A stretch of 48,784 bases of DNA from Poseidonocella sedimentorum (GCF_900116005.1 NZ_FOYI01000017.1:1-48784), one strand, 5' to 3'. Positions 36,435 through 45,337 are shown, counted from the first letter of the stretch. Program-made: numbers and translations. Notes: generated by a model not told the origin, from the letters alone.

Positions 36435-36462
36435 CTAGTCTGGTAATATGCTAGATGTCTAG
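36435..36462. promoter_or_regulatory. putative operator cluster (pectin site 2)
   Basis: This 28-bp stretch begins and ends with CTAG, has a third CTAG at 36451-36454, and contains TAATATGCTAG (36444-36454), identical to the core of site 1. It lies between uxaC and the GntR gene, where autoregulation and control of the uronate operon would be expected. Confidence 0.55.
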
Positions 36463-36518
36463 TTGTGTCAAAGCGCAAGCTGGGCTAGGTTGGCCGAAAC
36501 CATTTGCCCGGATGCTTC

Positions 36519-37214
36519 ATGGCTCAGCTCGCAATCCCACCGCTCGAAATCGCCGCCGCCTCCACCACCGATCAGGTCTTTGACGCGCTGTATGACGCGA
36601 TTGTCTCGCTCAAGCTGGAGCCCGGGGCGAAAGTGTCGGAAAGCGAGATCGCCGCGCAGCTGAACGTCTCGCGCCAGCCGGTGCGCGACGTGTTTTTCCG
36701 CCTGTCGAAGCTCGGGCTCATCGCGATCCGCCCCCAGCGGGCGACGCTGGTCACCCGGATTTCAGAGGCCGCGCTGGTCGAGGCGGTTTTCGTGCGGACC
36801 GCGCTGGAGGTCGAATGCCTGCGGGCGGTGATCGCTGCGGGCCGGGCCGAAGATGTCGCGGCGTTTCGCCGGGAGATCGCCGCGCAGGAGCGGGCCGCCG
36901 CAGACCCCGAAGCCGGCCCGTTTCACGCGCTCGACGAGGCCTTCCACGCCCAGATCTGCACCCGCGCGGGCCACCCCCACGCCTGGGCGCTGATCCGCGA
37001 TCAAAAGGCCCATATGGATCGGGTCCGCTACCTCACGCTTTCGCTCGAACGGCGTCAGTTCGTGCTCGAAGAGCACCGCGGCATCGTCGATGCGATCGCG
37101 GCCGGGGAGGCCGCTCTGGCCGATGCGCGGCTGCGCGCCCATCTGGGCGGTGTGCTCGATGTGGTCGGCCGGATACGGGACGGCAACCCGGAGTATTTCG
37201 AGCCGCCCGCCTGA
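36519..37214 (+). CDS. GntR-family regulator (FadR/FCD subfamily)
   Basis: A 231-aa regulator. The N-terminal winged helix (about 15-80) contains DQVFDALYDAIVSLKLEPGA and SESEIAAQLNVSRQPVRDVF, the classic GntR recognition segment. The C-terminal all-helical FCD effector domain (about 85-210) has the expected FHALDEAFHAQICTRAGHPH and EEHRGIVDAI motifs with likely metal-binding Asp/His residues. FCD regulators often bind carboxylic sugars, so galacturonate, tagaturonate or KDG are plausible ligands. The ATG at 36519 is taken; a TTG at 36504 would add five residues. It diverges from uxaC over the site 2 operator. Confidence 0.9.
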   Translation: MAQLAIPPLEIAAASTTDQVFDALYDAIVSLKLEPGAKVSESEIAAQLNVSRQPVRDVFFRLSKLGLIAIRPQRATLVTRISEAALVEAVFVRTALEVECLRAVIAAGRAEDVAAFRREIAAQERAAADPEAGPFHALDEAFHAQICTRAGHPHAWALIRDQKAHMDRVRYLTLSLERRQFVLEEHRGIVDAIAAGEAALADARLRAHLGGVLDVVGRIRDGNPEYFEPPA

Positions 37215-37231
37215 GCCGCGAGTGGCCGTCG

Positions 37232-37966
37232 CTAGCTGCGGTCCAGCGCCTTTTCGCAGAGCGTGTTGACCGCGGCGTGCAGCAGGACCGTCAGCACAGC
37301 GAGCACGATGAGGGCGGCGAACATCAGGTCCGTCTTGGCGCGGCCGTTGGCCAGAAGCATGAGGTACCCCAGCCCCTTGGACGCCCCGACCCATTCGCCG
37401 ATGATCGCCCCGATCGGCGCATAGACCGCCGCGAGCCGCAGGCCCGAGGCAAAGCCCGGCAGCGCCGCCGGAATCCGGATGTGAAGCATGATCCGCCCGG
37501 GGCGCGCGCCCATGACGCGGGCCATCCCGATCCAGTCGCGGTCGGTGCGCATGAGCGCGTCGAAAAACGAGGATGTGACCGGGAAATAGATGATGAGCAG
37601 CGCCATCGCGACCTTGGACCAGAGCCCGAAGCCGAGCCAGAGCGTCAGGATCGGCGCCAGCGCGAAGACCGGGACGGCCTGACTGAAGACCAGCATCGGG
37701 CGCACCAGCGCGCGCGCGAGCGGCGAGGCGGCAAGGGCGATGGCCGAGACAAACCCGAGCGCCGCGCCAAGCGAGAGGCCGATCAGCACTTCGGCCATGG
37801 TGATCGCCGCATGTTCGGCCAGAAGCGCGCGGCTGGTCCAGATCGTCTGGGCCACGAGGAGCGGCGGGGGCAGGATGAAGCGGGGCGCGCCAGTCGCCCA
37901 GATCACCGCCTGCCAGAGCGCGAGTGCCAGAAGCGCCGCCGCGAGACCCGCGCGCCAGCCCGTCAT
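37232..37966 (-). CDS. thiamine-precursor ABC transporter permease (ThiX-like)
   Basis: A 244-aa inner-membrane permease of the nitrate/taurine/HMP class (SsuC-like). Its six helices include LAAALLALALWQAVIWATG, ITMAEVLIGLSLGAALGF and FSQAVPVFALAPILTLWLGFG. The EAA-type loop is GMARVMGARPGRIMLHIRIP. It is the last gene of the thiamine operon and overlaps the second TenA gene by 4 bp. With the ATPase and binding protein encoded upstream it forms a ThiXYZ-type importer of a pyrimidine precursor, as inferred from context. Confidence 0.88.
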   Translation of the reverse strand: MTGWRAGLAAALLALALWQAVIWATGAPRFILPPPLLVAQTIWTSRALLAEHAAITMAEVLIGLSLGAALGFVSAIALAASPLARALVRPMLVFSQAVPVFALAPILTLWLGFGLWSKVAMALLIIYFPVTSSFFDALMRTDRDWIGMARVMGARPGRIMLHIRIPAALPGFASGLRLAAVYAPIGAIIGEWVGASKGLGYLMLLANGRAKTDLMFAALIVLAVLTVLLHAAVNTLCEKALDRS

Positions 37967-38616
37967 CGCGTGACCGGAAAACCGGCCCAGGCCGCATCGA
38001 AGAACGCGCGTTCGAGCGCCACGGCGCGGGTGAAGACCTCCGCGACCTCATCCCGCGCGGGCGCGTCGAGGGTCTCCCAGGCCGCGTCGAGCTGCCCGCG
38101 CAGATGGGCCACCACGCCGGCAAACCCCTCGCCGGAATGCAGGGTGATCCACTCGCCAAACCAGAACGGCAGCGCCTCGGCGCGGGGAGCAAACGGCGTC
38201 GCCCAATCGAGATAGGTCCATTCGGCAACGACCAGAACGGCGAGCATCAGCTCATACCGCCCGGAGCGGCGAGACGCGTCCATCAACTCCTGAAAGGCGC
38301 GGGTTTCGGGCGCGGCAGAGCCCGCTTGCGGAACATCGAGCGCGGCGAGGGCGCGCAGGAAATAGGTGTTTTCCGGCCCGCAGATCAGCCCCAGAAACCG
38401 CGCCCCTGGCACCGCATCGCCAAGCGTCGGGGCCTCGGCGACGGCGGCGGCAAGCAGGCGCACGAAGCCTTCGACGAAGAGGTAATCCTGTTGCAGGTAG
38501 CCGGCCATCTTCTCCGGCTCAAGCGCGCCGGATGCGAGGGCGGTGGTGAAATCGTGGGTCGTGGCCGCGTGCCAGTCATCGGCAGCGCGCGCCTTGAGGG
38601 TTTGCGTGGCGGTCAT
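37963..38616 (-). CDS. TenA-like protein lacking the catalytic Cys (TenA_E type)
   Basis: A 217-aa helical protein of the TenA/THI-4 family. Core landmarks are LQQDYLFVEGFVRLLAAAVAE with Asp44, then a middle helix reading LAVLVVAEWTYLDWA. In that helix the active-site cysteine of TenA_C proteins is absent, and a Glu is present in AEWTY (131-135). The C-terminal ERAFFDAAW retains the conserved Glu region. TenA_E proteins are known from plants and bacteria to act in pyrimidine (amino-HMP/FAMP) salvage without the Cys. It sits between the ATPase and permease genes, overlapping both by 4 bp. It is clearly distinct from the second TenA in the operon. Confidence 0.82.
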   Translation of the reverse strand: MTATQTLKARAADDWHAATTHDFTTALASGALEPEKMAGYLQQDYLFVEGFVRLLAAAVAEAPTLGDAVPGARFLGLICGPENTYFLRALAALDVPQAGSAAPETRAFQELMDASRRSGRYELMLAVLVVAEWTYLDWATPFAPRAEALPFWFGEWITLHSGEGFAGVVAHLRGQLDAAWETLDAPARDEVAEVFTRAVALERAFFDAAWAGFPVTR

Positions 38617-39314
38617 TGGGGTCTCCGTAGCTCATTGAGAAGGGCGGCCTGCGCGGCCAGCACATCCGCCGCATCCGGGGGGCGGGGGATCTCGCCGCGC
38701 GGCACGGCGACGTCGCGCGCGCCTGCGGTGGTCATGATCACGATGCGCTCGCCGAGCCGCGCGGCCTCCGCCGGATCGTGGGTCACGAGCAGGACAGTGC
38801 GCCCGCGCAAAAGCTCGGCCGTGAGCTCCTGCATCCGCGCGCGGGTCAGCGCGTCGAGCGCCGAGAAGGGCTCGTCGAGGAGCACGACGGCGCGGTCCTC
38901 CATCAGCGTGCGGGCAAGCGCCACACGCTGGCGCTGCCCGCCCGAAAGCGCCGCGGGCCGCTTGGCGGCGTGATCGGCGAGCCCGACCTGCGCCAGCCTG
39001 TCACGCGCCCGCGCCCGGTCCGCGCGCGCACCGCGCAGCCGCGCGCCGAGGAGCACGTTGTCCAGAACGCTGAGCCAGGGCAGCAACAGATCCTGCTGCG
39101 CCATGAGCGCAACGCCGCCGGGATCGCTGAGCTCGCCGTCGAAGGCGACCCCCTCCGCCAGCCCCGCAAAGAGGCGCAGCACGGTGGATTTGCCAACCCC
39201 GCTCGCGCCCAGAAGGCAGGTCCAGCGCCCCGGCGGCGCGGTCAGCTCAAGGCCCGAGAAAATCGGCGTGTCCCCGATCCGCGCCGAACCACTGAGGCGC
39301 AGCGGCACTGTCAC
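38613..39314 (-). CDS. thiamine-precursor ABC transporter ATPase (ThiZ-like)
   Basis: A 233-aa ABC ATPase. Walker A GASGVGKS is at 36-43, Q-loop ALMAQQDLLLPWLSV, signature LSGGQRQR at 124-131, Walker B VVLLDEPFSALD and switch LLVTHDPAEAA. The compact form without a C-terminal regulatory domain fits the SsuB/TauB/ThiZ group. Overlaps of 4 bp with both neighbouring tenA genes show tight coupling. It powers the ThiX-like permease. Confidence 0.9.
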   Translation of the reverse strand: MTVPLRLSGSARIGDTPIFSGLELTAPPGRWTCLLGASGVGKSTVLRLFAGLAEGVAFDGELSDPGGVALMAQQDLLLPWLSVLDNVLLGARLRGARADRARARDRLAQVGLADHAAKRPAALSGGQRQRVALARTLMEDRAVVLLDEPFSALDALTRARMQELTAELLRGRTVLLVTHDPAEAARLGERIVIMTTAGARDVAVPRGEIPRPPDAADVLAAQAALLNELRRPQ

Positions 39315-39979
39315 GGAGCGAGCCCCATGTCCCAGAAGCCGACCTCAAGCGCCGTGGCCATGTCGAACCGGGCCTGCAGCGCGCCCCAGCGCGGGCTGGA
39401 CATGGGATCATCGCCCAGCCGCCGCGCCACCGCGCCGTCGATCAGCGCGCCGACATCGTGGCAGAGGGCCTGATAGTCCGCGCCCGCGTAGGTGTCGATC
39501 CAGCCGGCATAGAGATCAGAGCTCCGGCGCGCGGCCAGATCCGCGCCGATCTCCCCGTAGCCCATCACACAAGGCGCGAGCGCCGCCAGAAGATCGAGCA
39601 GATCGCCCGAATGGCCGGCATCGAGCACGTAGCGCGTATAGGCGAGGTTTTCGCGCCGCTCCCGGGTCGCGAACAGCGTCGCCTCATCGATCCCCGCCTC
39701 GGCGCAGGTCTGGATGTGCAGCGCGATCTCGTCATTGATCAGCCCGTTCACCGTCCCCGCCGCGAGCCGCATTTCCGCGACCGTTTCGGCCTTGGTCACC
39801 GCAAGCGCCCAGGCGCGGGAGAAGTGGATCAGGAAGACGTAATCCTGTTTGAGATAGTGCAGGAACGCCGCGCGCGGCAGGCGACCGTTGCCGAGCCCCT
39901 GCACGAAATCGTGCCGGGTGTAGGCGGGCCAGTCCGGCGCCGCGTCGCGCCAGGCCGGAAAGATGCGCCCATAGCTCAT
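39311..39979 (-). CDS. tenA: aminopyrimidine aminohydrolase / thiaminase II, Cys type
   Basis: A 222-aa TenA that hydrolyses amino-HMP (from degraded thiamine) to HMP. Seen: YLKQDYVFLIHFSRAWALA with Asp46, LINDEIALH, the catalytic Cys137 in LAPCVMGYGEIG, SDLYAGWIDTYAG, and the C-terminal Glu212 in ALEVGFW. Both functional residues of classic TenA_C are therefore present. It follows the binding-protein gene with a 4-bp overlap. A second, Cys-less TenA is encoded two genes further on. Confidence 0.93.
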   Translation of the reverse strand: MSYGRIFPAWRDAAPDWPAYTRHDFVQGLGNGRLPRAAFLHYLKQDYVFLIHFSRAWALAVTKAETVAEMRLAAGTVNGLINDEIALHIQTCAEAGIDEATLFATRERRENLAYTRYVLDAGHSGDLLDLLAALAPCVMGYGEIGADLAARRSSDLYAGWIDTYAGADYQALCHDVGALIDGAVARRLGDDPMSSPRWGALQARFDMATALEVGFWDMGLAP

Positions 39980-40914
39980 TGCGCGCCAAGGTCCACGGCC
40001 AGCGCCGAGACCGGGCGCGTGCCTTCGACCAGACCACTGCGCGCAAGGAAGGCCTCGAACCGCGCGTAGCGGCCCTCGTCCAGCGCCTCGGGGCGCAGGG
40101 CAAAGCGGGGCAGGGTGTCCTCCCAGGCCTTTGCGTTGAGCGCATCGTCCAGCTCCGGCGCGTAGCCCTTGAAGAGCGCCCAGGCGGCCTCGGGGTTGTT
40201 GACGATATATTGCGTCGCCAGCTCCGTCGCCCGCAGGAACCGGCGGATCCGATCGGCATCCATCCGCTCGGGATTGGCGACGTAGATCAGCTCGTCATAG
40301 GTCGGCACGCCCTCTTCCTCGACGTAGAAACAACGCCCGTCGATGCCTTCGATCTCCATCTGGTTGAGCTCGAAATTCCGGTAGGCGCCGATCACCGCAT
40401 CGACCTGACCGGACATGAGCGAGGGGCTGAGCGAGAAGTTGACGTTGACCAGATCGACCTCATCGAGCCCGACGCCGTGTTTGCCCAGCATCGCCGAGAG
40501 CACGGCCTCCTCCACGCCGGCGACGGAAAAGCCGATCTTGCCGCCCCTCAATTGGGCGATCTCCGCGATGGGGCCGTCCTTCAGCACCAGCAGGCAGTTG
40601 AGCGGCGTCGCCACCAATGTGCCGACGCGGATCAGCGGCAGCCCCTCGGCCACGTGCAGATGCTGGCTGGGCTGATAGCTCACGGCGATATCGCCTTGAC
40701 CGGCTGCCACAAGCTTGGGCGGGGCGGAGGGATCGGCGGGCGGGATGATCTCAATCTCAAGGCCCTGATCGGCGAAATAGCCCAACTCCTGGGCCACGAT
40801 GATCGGCCCGTGATCGGGGTTGATGAACCAGTCGAGCAGCAGGGTCATCCTGTCCTGGGCGAAGCTCGGGCTCGCCCCGATGAGGGCCAGCGTGAATGTC
40901 AGCAGCCGTAGCAT
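39976..40914 (-). CDS. thiamine-precursor ABC transporter binding protein (ThiY-like)
   Basis: A 312-aa periplasmic protein of the NMT1/THI5-like family. The signal peptide is MLRLLTFTLALIGASPSFA, cut before QDRMTLLLDWFINPDHGP. The body includes ELGYFADQGLEIEIIPP, DIAVSYQPSQHLHVAEGL and VDAVIGAYRNFELNQMEIEG, with the WF and Y residues typical of N-formyl-aminopyrimidine binding proteins. The ATG at 40914 gives the clean signal. A longer upstream frame runs antisense-like through thiF and is rejected. It overlaps tenA by 4 bp. Confidence 0.9.
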   Translation of the reverse strand: MLRLLTFTLALIGASPSFAQDRMTLLLDWFINPDHGPIIVAQELGYFADQGLEIEIIPPADPSAPPKLVAAGQGDIAVSYQPSQHLHVAEGLPLIRVGTLVATPLNCLLVLKDGPIAEIAQLRGGKIGFSVAGVEEAVLSAMLGKHGVGLDEVDLVNVNFSLSPSLMSGQVDAVIGAYRNFELNQMEIEGIDGRCFYVEEEGVPTYDELIYVANPERMDADRIRRFLRATELATQYIVNNPEAAWALFKGYAPELDDALNAKAWEDTLPRFALRPEALDEGRYARFEAFLARSGLVEGTRPVSALAVDLGAQ

Positions 40915-40924
40915 GTCGGTCTCC

Positions 40925-41881
40925 TTAGTCTCCGAGGGCGAGGAGCTTGATCTCCCCAACCCAGTGGTGTGAAAGCCGCTCGGCGGCCTGCCACGCCCGA
41001 AGCCCGGAGCGGCAGGCCAGAACGGCGCGTTGGTTGGGCTGTGGCATCGGCCCCTCGGGGCCGAAATCGCTGACCGCGTGGCGCGCCGCCTGCGGCAGGG
41101 CGGGGCCGTCTTCCCCGGCGGCGCGCAGATCGACGAGGAAGTCACCCGGGGCGATGTCGGCGGCGGCGATGAAGCCGGGCTCCGGGGCGGGGTCGGGGGC
41201 CGCGTCGAAGCGGAAGCCCCCGAAGCGCAGCGCGCGCGCGTCATAAGTGATGAGCCTGCCGAGGGGCGCCCGGTCGCCGGTCAAGATCTCCAGCGCCATC
41301 TGCGCCTGCAGGCTGCCGATGACGCCGACGCTGGGGCCGAGCACGCCGTCGCTGTCGCAGGAGCCGAGCCGGTCCGGCAGTTCCGGGAACACCGCGCGCA
41401 GCCCCGGCGCGCCGCCGCAGAAGCCCCCGGTGTAGCCCTCCGTCCCCACGACGCTCGCGCTGATCAGCGGCTGGCCAGTGGTCAGGCACAGGTCGGAGGC
41501 GATGTAGCTCGCCGCGAAACTGTCGGCGCAGTCAATGACAAGGCTCATCCCGTCGCAGAGCGCCCGGGCGCTGGCGGGATCGAAGCGCTGGCGGATTGGC
41601 TCGATCGTCGTCTCGGGGTTGAGCGCCGCGAGGGTGTCGGCGGCGATCTCGACCTTGGGCCGGCCGATGTCGGCCTCGCGAAAGAGCGTCTGCCGATGCA
41701 GGTTCGACAGGCTCACCACATCCGCATCGACCAGCCGGATCCGGCCCACGCCCGCCCCGACGAGATATTGCAGCAGCGGCGCGGCAAGCCCGCCCGCGCC
41801 GATCACCAGCACCGAGGACGCGGCGAGCCGCGCCTGGCTGGCGGCCCCGAGGAGCGGCAACTGGCGGGCATAGCGGCTCAT
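40925..41881 (-). CDS. thiF: ThiF-like adenylyltransferase fused to a rhodanese domain
   Basis: A 318-aa protein that adenylates the C-terminus of ThiS, with a sulfurtransferase tail. The E1-like part has [19 protein letters not shown] (27-45), DxD-type [16 protein letters not shown] and the conserved Cys175 in [11 protein letters not shown]. The paired zinc-binding Cys usually seen as CxxC before FPE are missing: residues 160-167 read GLRAVFPE. Residues about 240-318 form a rhodanese-like domain with VDLRAAGED and an active-site loop ACRSGLRAW (Cys290). It may thus both activate ThiS and deliver sulfur. Its start overlaps thiE by 4 bp. Confidence 0.9.
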   Translation of the reverse strand: MSRYARQLPLLGAASQARLAASSVLVIGAGGLAAPLLQYLVGAGVGRIRLVDADVVSLSNLHRQTLFREADIGRPKVEIAADTLAALNPETTIEPIRQRFDPASARALCDGMSLVIDCADSFAASYIASDLCLTTGQPLISASVVGTEGYTGGFCGGAPGLRAVFPELPDRLGSCDSDGVLGPSVGVIGSLQAQMALEILTGDRAPLGRLITYDARALRFGGFRFDAAPDPAPEPGFIAAADIAPGDFLVDLRAAGEDGPALPQAARHAVSDFGPEGPMPQPNQRAVLACRSGLRAWQAAERLSHHWVGEIKLLALGD

Positions 41882-42474
41882 CCGCAGGCCGCCAGCCAGG
41901 CGCGCGTGCGCGCTTCGGGATCGCTGTGAAGCGTGATGTCCGTCACGGCCGAGACGATGTCCGCCCCCGCGGCAAAGGCGCCGCCCGCGCGCGCCACGCT
42001 CATCCCGCCAATCGCCACGAGGGGGATCTCTCCCACCCGGGATTTCCACTCGGTCAGTTTCCCGACGCCCTGCTGGTGCCACTTCATCTTCTTGAGGATC
42101 GTGGGGTAGATCGGCCCGAGCGCGACATAGTCGGGCGCCAGCGCCAGCGCGCGCTCCAGCTCCGCACCGTCATGGGTCGAGACGCCGAGCTTGAGGCCGG
42201 CGCGGCGGAGGGCGGCGAGGTCCGCATCGTCAAGATCCTCCTGACCCAGATGCACCCAGTCGCACCCCAGCTCGACCGCCAGCTGCCAGTGGTCGTTGAC
42301 CACCAAAACCGCGCCGTGAGCGCGGCAGAGATCGCGCGCCTCGGTGATCTGCGCACGCAGCGCGTCCGGCGGCGCGTCCTTGATCCGCAATTGCACCAGC
42401 CTGACCCCGAGCGGCAGCATCCGCCGCAACCAGGAGACATCGTCGAAGATCGGGTAGAAGCGGGGCAGGGTCAC
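41878..42474 (-). CDS. thiE: thiamine phosphate synthase
   Basis: A 198-aa TIM-barrel enzyme that joins HMP-PP and thiazole phosphate. Seen: [52 protein letters not shown] followed by the rhodobacterial-type [21 protein letters not shown] and [13 protein letters not shown] at the phosphate site. The length is at the short end for ThiE but all loops are present. It overlaps thiG and thiF by 4 bp each, in the middle of the operon. Confidence 0.94.
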   Translation of the reverse strand: MTLPRFYPIFDDVSWLRRMLPLGVRLVQLRIKDAPPDALRAQITEARDLCRAHGAVLVVNDHWQLAVELGCDWVHLGQEDLDDADLAALRRAGLKLGVSTHDGAELERALALAPDYVALGPIYPTILKKMKWHQQGVGKLTEWKSRVGEIPLVAIGGMSVARAGGAFAAGADIVSAVTDITLHSDPEARTRAWLAACG

Positions 42475-43241
42475 AGGAAGGCCTTTCCCAGAACCGGGGT
42501 GGAGGGGGCGGCCATGTCGCGCGGGTCCATCGGATCGGCCTTAGCCGCGAGCGCGCCGGCCTCGACCGCGCGGGCAAATCCGCGCGCCATCGCCACCGGA
42601 TCGCCCGCCCTGGCCACGGCCGTGTTGAGCAGCACCGCGTCATAGCCGAGCTCCATCGCCCGCGCCGCCTGCGAGGGCAGGCCGAGCCCGGCATCCACCA
42701 CGAGGGGGATATCGGGAAAATGCGCGCGCAGGCTGCGCAGCCCGTAGATGTTGTTGAGCCCCAGCCCGGTGCCGATCGGCGCGCCCCAGGGCATCAGGAC
42801 CTTGCAGCCCGCCTCCACCAGCCGCTCGCAAAGCACCAGATCCTCGGTGCAATAGGGAAAGACCTCGAACCCCTCCGCGCAAAGCTGCGCCGCAGCCTCC
42901 AGCAGGCCGAATGGGTCGGGCTGGAGCGTGTCGGCGTGGCCGATGACCTCCAGCTTGATCCAGTTGGTCTCGAAGAGCTCGCGCGCCATCCGGGCGGTGG
43001 TGACCGCCTCGCGGGCCGAATGGCAGCCGGCGGTGTTGGGCAGGACCGCGACACCGAGCTCCTCGATCAGGGACCAGAACGCCTGTCCCGCCCGCTCGCC
43101 GCCCGCCTCGCGGCGCAGCGAGACCGTGGCGATGCCGGCGCCAGACTGGCGGAAGGCCTCCGCGAGGATCGCGGGCGAGGGGTATTGCGCGGTGCCGAGC
43201 ATCAGGCGCGAGGGGATGTCCTTGCCGTAGAAGACGGGCAT
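42471..43241 (-). CDS. thiG: thiazole synthase
   Basis: A 256-aa TIM-barrel enzyme that builds thiazole phosphate from DXP, dehydroglycine and ThiS thiocarboxylate. Seen: [34 protein letters not shown], the Schiff-base Lys96 in [47 protein letters not shown] and LLNTAVARA. The start is the ATG at 43241, one base after the thiS stop codon. Length matches the family. Confidence 0.96.
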   Translation of the reverse strand: MPVFYGKDIPSRLMLGTAQYPSPAILAEAFRQSGAGIATVSLRREAGGERAGQAFWSLIEELGVAVLPNTAGCHSAREAVTTARMARELFETNWIKLEVIGHADTLQPDPFGLLEAAAQLCAEGFEVFPYCTEDLVLCERLVEAGCKVLMPWGAPIGTGLGLNNIYGLRSLRAHFPDIPLVVDAGLGLPSQAARAMELGYDAVLLNTAVARAGDPVAMARGFARAVEAGALAAKADPMDPRDMAAPSTPVLGKAFL

Positions 43242-43242
43242 C

Positions 43243-43440
43243 TCAGCCTCCCTGCCTGGGGGCGACGATCTCGACGCGGTCGCCATCCCGCAGGGCCTGT
43301 TGCCCGCGCGCGCCCCGGGGCACGAAGGCCTCGTTGATGGAGGTGGCCACCTTCGCCTCGCCCTTGCCGAGCTCGGTCAGGAGCGCGGCGAGATCCGGCG
43401 CCGCGCTCTCCACCGCCTCACCGTTCACGATGATCTTCAT
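43243..43440 (-). CDS. thiS: sulfur carrier protein ThiS
   Basis: A 65-aa ubiquitin-like carrier that begins [14 protein letters not shown] and ends with [15 protein letters not shown], so the essential C-terminal Gly-Gly is present. It also has the usual AFVPRGARG segment. ThiF adenylates it and it gives its sulfur to ThiG. Its start lies within the end of thiO (23-bp overlap), so translation is coupled. Confidence 0.95.
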   Translation of the reverse strand: MKIIVNGEAVESAAPDLAALLTELGKGEAKVATSINEAFVPRGARGQQALRDGDRVEIVAPRQGG

Positions 43441-44410
43441 ACCAAACCTCCGGTGTTTTGCCCTCCAGCAGCAGATCCGCACTCATCCGCGCCAGCGCGG
43501 GGGCGAGCAGAAATCCGTGCCGAAACAGGCCATTTGCATAAATCCGATCGCCGATCCGGCGGAGACGCGGCTGGTTGTCGGGAAAGGCGGGGCGCGCATC
43601 GACGCCGATCTCCAGCAACTCGGCCTCGCCAAACGCCGGGTGCAGGGCGTAGGCCGCGTTCATCAGCTCCATGACCGAGCGCAGGGTGGCGCGGTGGCGC
43701 TCGCCGCTCTCCAGCTGGGTCGCGCCGAGCATGAAGATCCCGTCTCCCCGTGGCACGATGTAGAGCGGAAAGCGCGGGTGCAGCAGCCGGACCGGGCGCG
43801 AGAGCGTGACGTCGGGGCTGCGCACCACGAGCATCTCGCCCTTCACGCCGCGCAGGTCCGGGAGCCGATCACGGGCGGCGAGACCGCGGCAATCGATGAC
43901 CTGCCCCTCGCGCGCGCCACCAAGCGCGCCTTGAAACGTGACGCCGGCGCGGGCCAGCCGGGCGCGCAGCGCGGTGAGGGTCTCGCGGGGGGCGAGATGG
44001 GCCTCATCGGGCAGGAAGAGGGCGGCGGAAAACTGGTCCGCGATCTGCGGCTCCAGCGCGGCGAGCCCGTCGCGGTCCAGCGAAACGGCGCCGGGCGCGC
44101 GCCGCGCGAAGGTCGCAAGCTCGCCCTGATCGCGGCGCAGGGCGACGACAATCGTCCCCTCCCGGGCGACACGCGCCCCTTGCGCCTCCCACCAATCGGC
44201 GGCGCGCCGGCCCTGCCGCACGACCTCCGGCTCCGCGCTCACGCCCTCGCAGTCGGGGGCCAGCATCCCGCCCGCCCACCACGAACAGGCGTGATCGCCC
44301 GGCGGGCCGGCCGGGTCGGTCACCGTGACTTCGGCGCCCCGCGACGCAAGCTCGGCCGCCATCGCCAACCCGCAGACACCGCCGCCGAGTATGTCGAACC
44401 GCGCGCTCAT
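43418..44410 (-). CDS. thiO: glycine oxidase ThiO
   Basis: A 330-aa FAD enzyme that oxidises glycine to the dehydroglycine needed by ThiG. The FAD-binding GGGVCGLAMAAE is at 9-20, then CSWWAGGMLAPDCEG, EPQIADQFSAALFLPDEAHL, LYIVPRGDGIFMLGATQLE and GLFRHGFLLAPALA near the end. The ATG at 44410 overlaps the thiD stop (ATGA). A TTG two codons upstream is the only other candidate. It occupies the position of aerobic thiazole synthesis in the operon. Confidence 0.92.
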   Translation of the reverse strand: MSARFDILGGGVCGLAMAAELASRGAEVTVTDPAGPPGDHACSWWAGGMLAPDCEGVSAEPEVVRQGRRAADWWEAQGARVAREGTIVVALRRDQGELATFARRAPGAVSLDRDGLAALEPQIADQFSAALFLPDEAHLAPRETLTALRARLARAGVTFQGALGGAREGQVIDCRGLAARDRLPDLRGVKGEMLVVRSPDVTLSRPVRLLHPRFPLYIVPRGDGIFMLGATQLESGERHRATLRSVMELMNAAYALHPAFGEAELLEIGVDARPAFPDNQPRLRRIGDRIYANGLFRHGFLLAPALARMSADLLLEGKTPEVWYEDHRER

Positions 44411-45186
44411 CGCCAAAGCTGGTGGAAATGGTGGACCGGCCCGTGGCCGCGGCCGACCCCCAGCTCATCGGCGCGCGAAATCGCGGTATTGAGCCAGCGG
44501 TGCGCGCGCTCGACCGCTGCCTCCAGCGCCAGCCCCTGTGCCAACCCTGCCGCGATGGCGGACGCGTAGGAGCAGCCGGTCCCATGAGTGTTCTGGGTGT
44601 CAATGCGGTCGGCGGCAAAGGTCTGCGTGCCCGCCGCCGTGACCAGAAGATCCTCACAGATCGTGCCCGCCGCATGTCCGCCCTTCATCAGCACGGCGCC
44701 CGCCCCGAGAGCCAGGAGCCTCTGCGCCTGCTCCTGTGGAGCGCCCGGCCCGACGAGTTTTTCGGCCTCCGGCAGATTGGGCGTCAGCAGCGTGGCGCGC
44801 CCGATGAGATGGGTTTTCAACGAGTCAATCGCCGCATCCGCCAGCAACCGATCCCCGGATTTCGCCACCATCACCGGATCGAGCACCACCGGGCCTTCAT
44901 ACCGCGCCAGCGCCTCCGCCACCGCCACGATCAACGCGGGCGTGCCCAGCATCCCGATCTTGATCGCGGTGATGTCGATGTCATCGAGGACCGCGGCGAT
45001 CTGCGCCGCCACGACCTCCTCCGGGATGGCATGGATCGCGGTGACCGATCGGGTGTTCTGCGCGGTCACGGCGGTGATGACCGAGGCGCCATAGACCCCC
45101 ATCGCCGAAAACGCCTTCAGATCGGCCTGAATGCCCGCCCCGCCCCCGGAATCCGAGCCCGCAATCGTCAGCGCTTTCGCAACCAT
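44407..45186 (-). CDS. thiD: hydroxymethylpyrimidine/phosphomethylpyrimidine kinase
   Basis: A 259-aa ribokinase-fold kinase that phosphorylates HMP twice to HMP-PP. The hallmark GSDSGGGAGIQADLK is at 10-24, then TAVTAQNT, KIGMLG, LDPVMVAKSGDRLL, TPNLPEAEKL, MKGGHA and the C-terminal NTHGTGCSYASAIAAGLAQG with the catalytic region. It is the first gene after the TPP riboswitch and supplies HMP-PP from salvaged HMP. Confidence 0.96.
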   Translation of the reverse strand: MVAKALTIAGSDSGGGAGIQADLKAFSAMGVYGASVITAVTAQNTRSVTAIHAIPEEVVAAQIAAVLDDIDITAIKIGMLGTPALIVAVAEALARYEGPVVLDPVMVAKSGDRLLADAAIDSLKTHLIGRATLLTPNLPEAEKLVGPGAPQEQAQRLLALGAGAVLMKGGHAAGTICEDLLVTAAGTQTFAADRIDTQNTHGTGCSYASAIAAGLAQGLALEAAVERAHRWLNTAISRADELGVGRGHGPVHHFHQLWR

Positions 45187-45257
45187 GCCACCGCTCCTGG
45201 CGTTCGGGGTCAGGACATGGATGGGGGGCGATCAGAGCGGAGCGGGGCCCGCGACCT

Positions 45258-45337
45258 GTTCCCTCCGCCGGTCCTAACCGGTTCAGGTTCAATGGGTTCG
45301 CGCGCTGCGCATCTCAGCCCGTAAAGGGCACCCCAAC
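45258..45337 (-). ncRNA. TPP riboswitch (THI element)
   Basis: The minus strand carries the full THI-box landmarks in order: GGGGTGCCC, GGGCTGAGA, ACCC-TTGAACCTGA and CCGGTTAGGACCGGCGGAGGGA-type ends. It lies in the thiD leader, 71 bp from the ATG. It binds thiamine pyrophosphate and should shut the whole thi operon down. The expression platform (45187-45257) shows no clear terminator, so control of translation start is likely. Confidence 0.95.
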
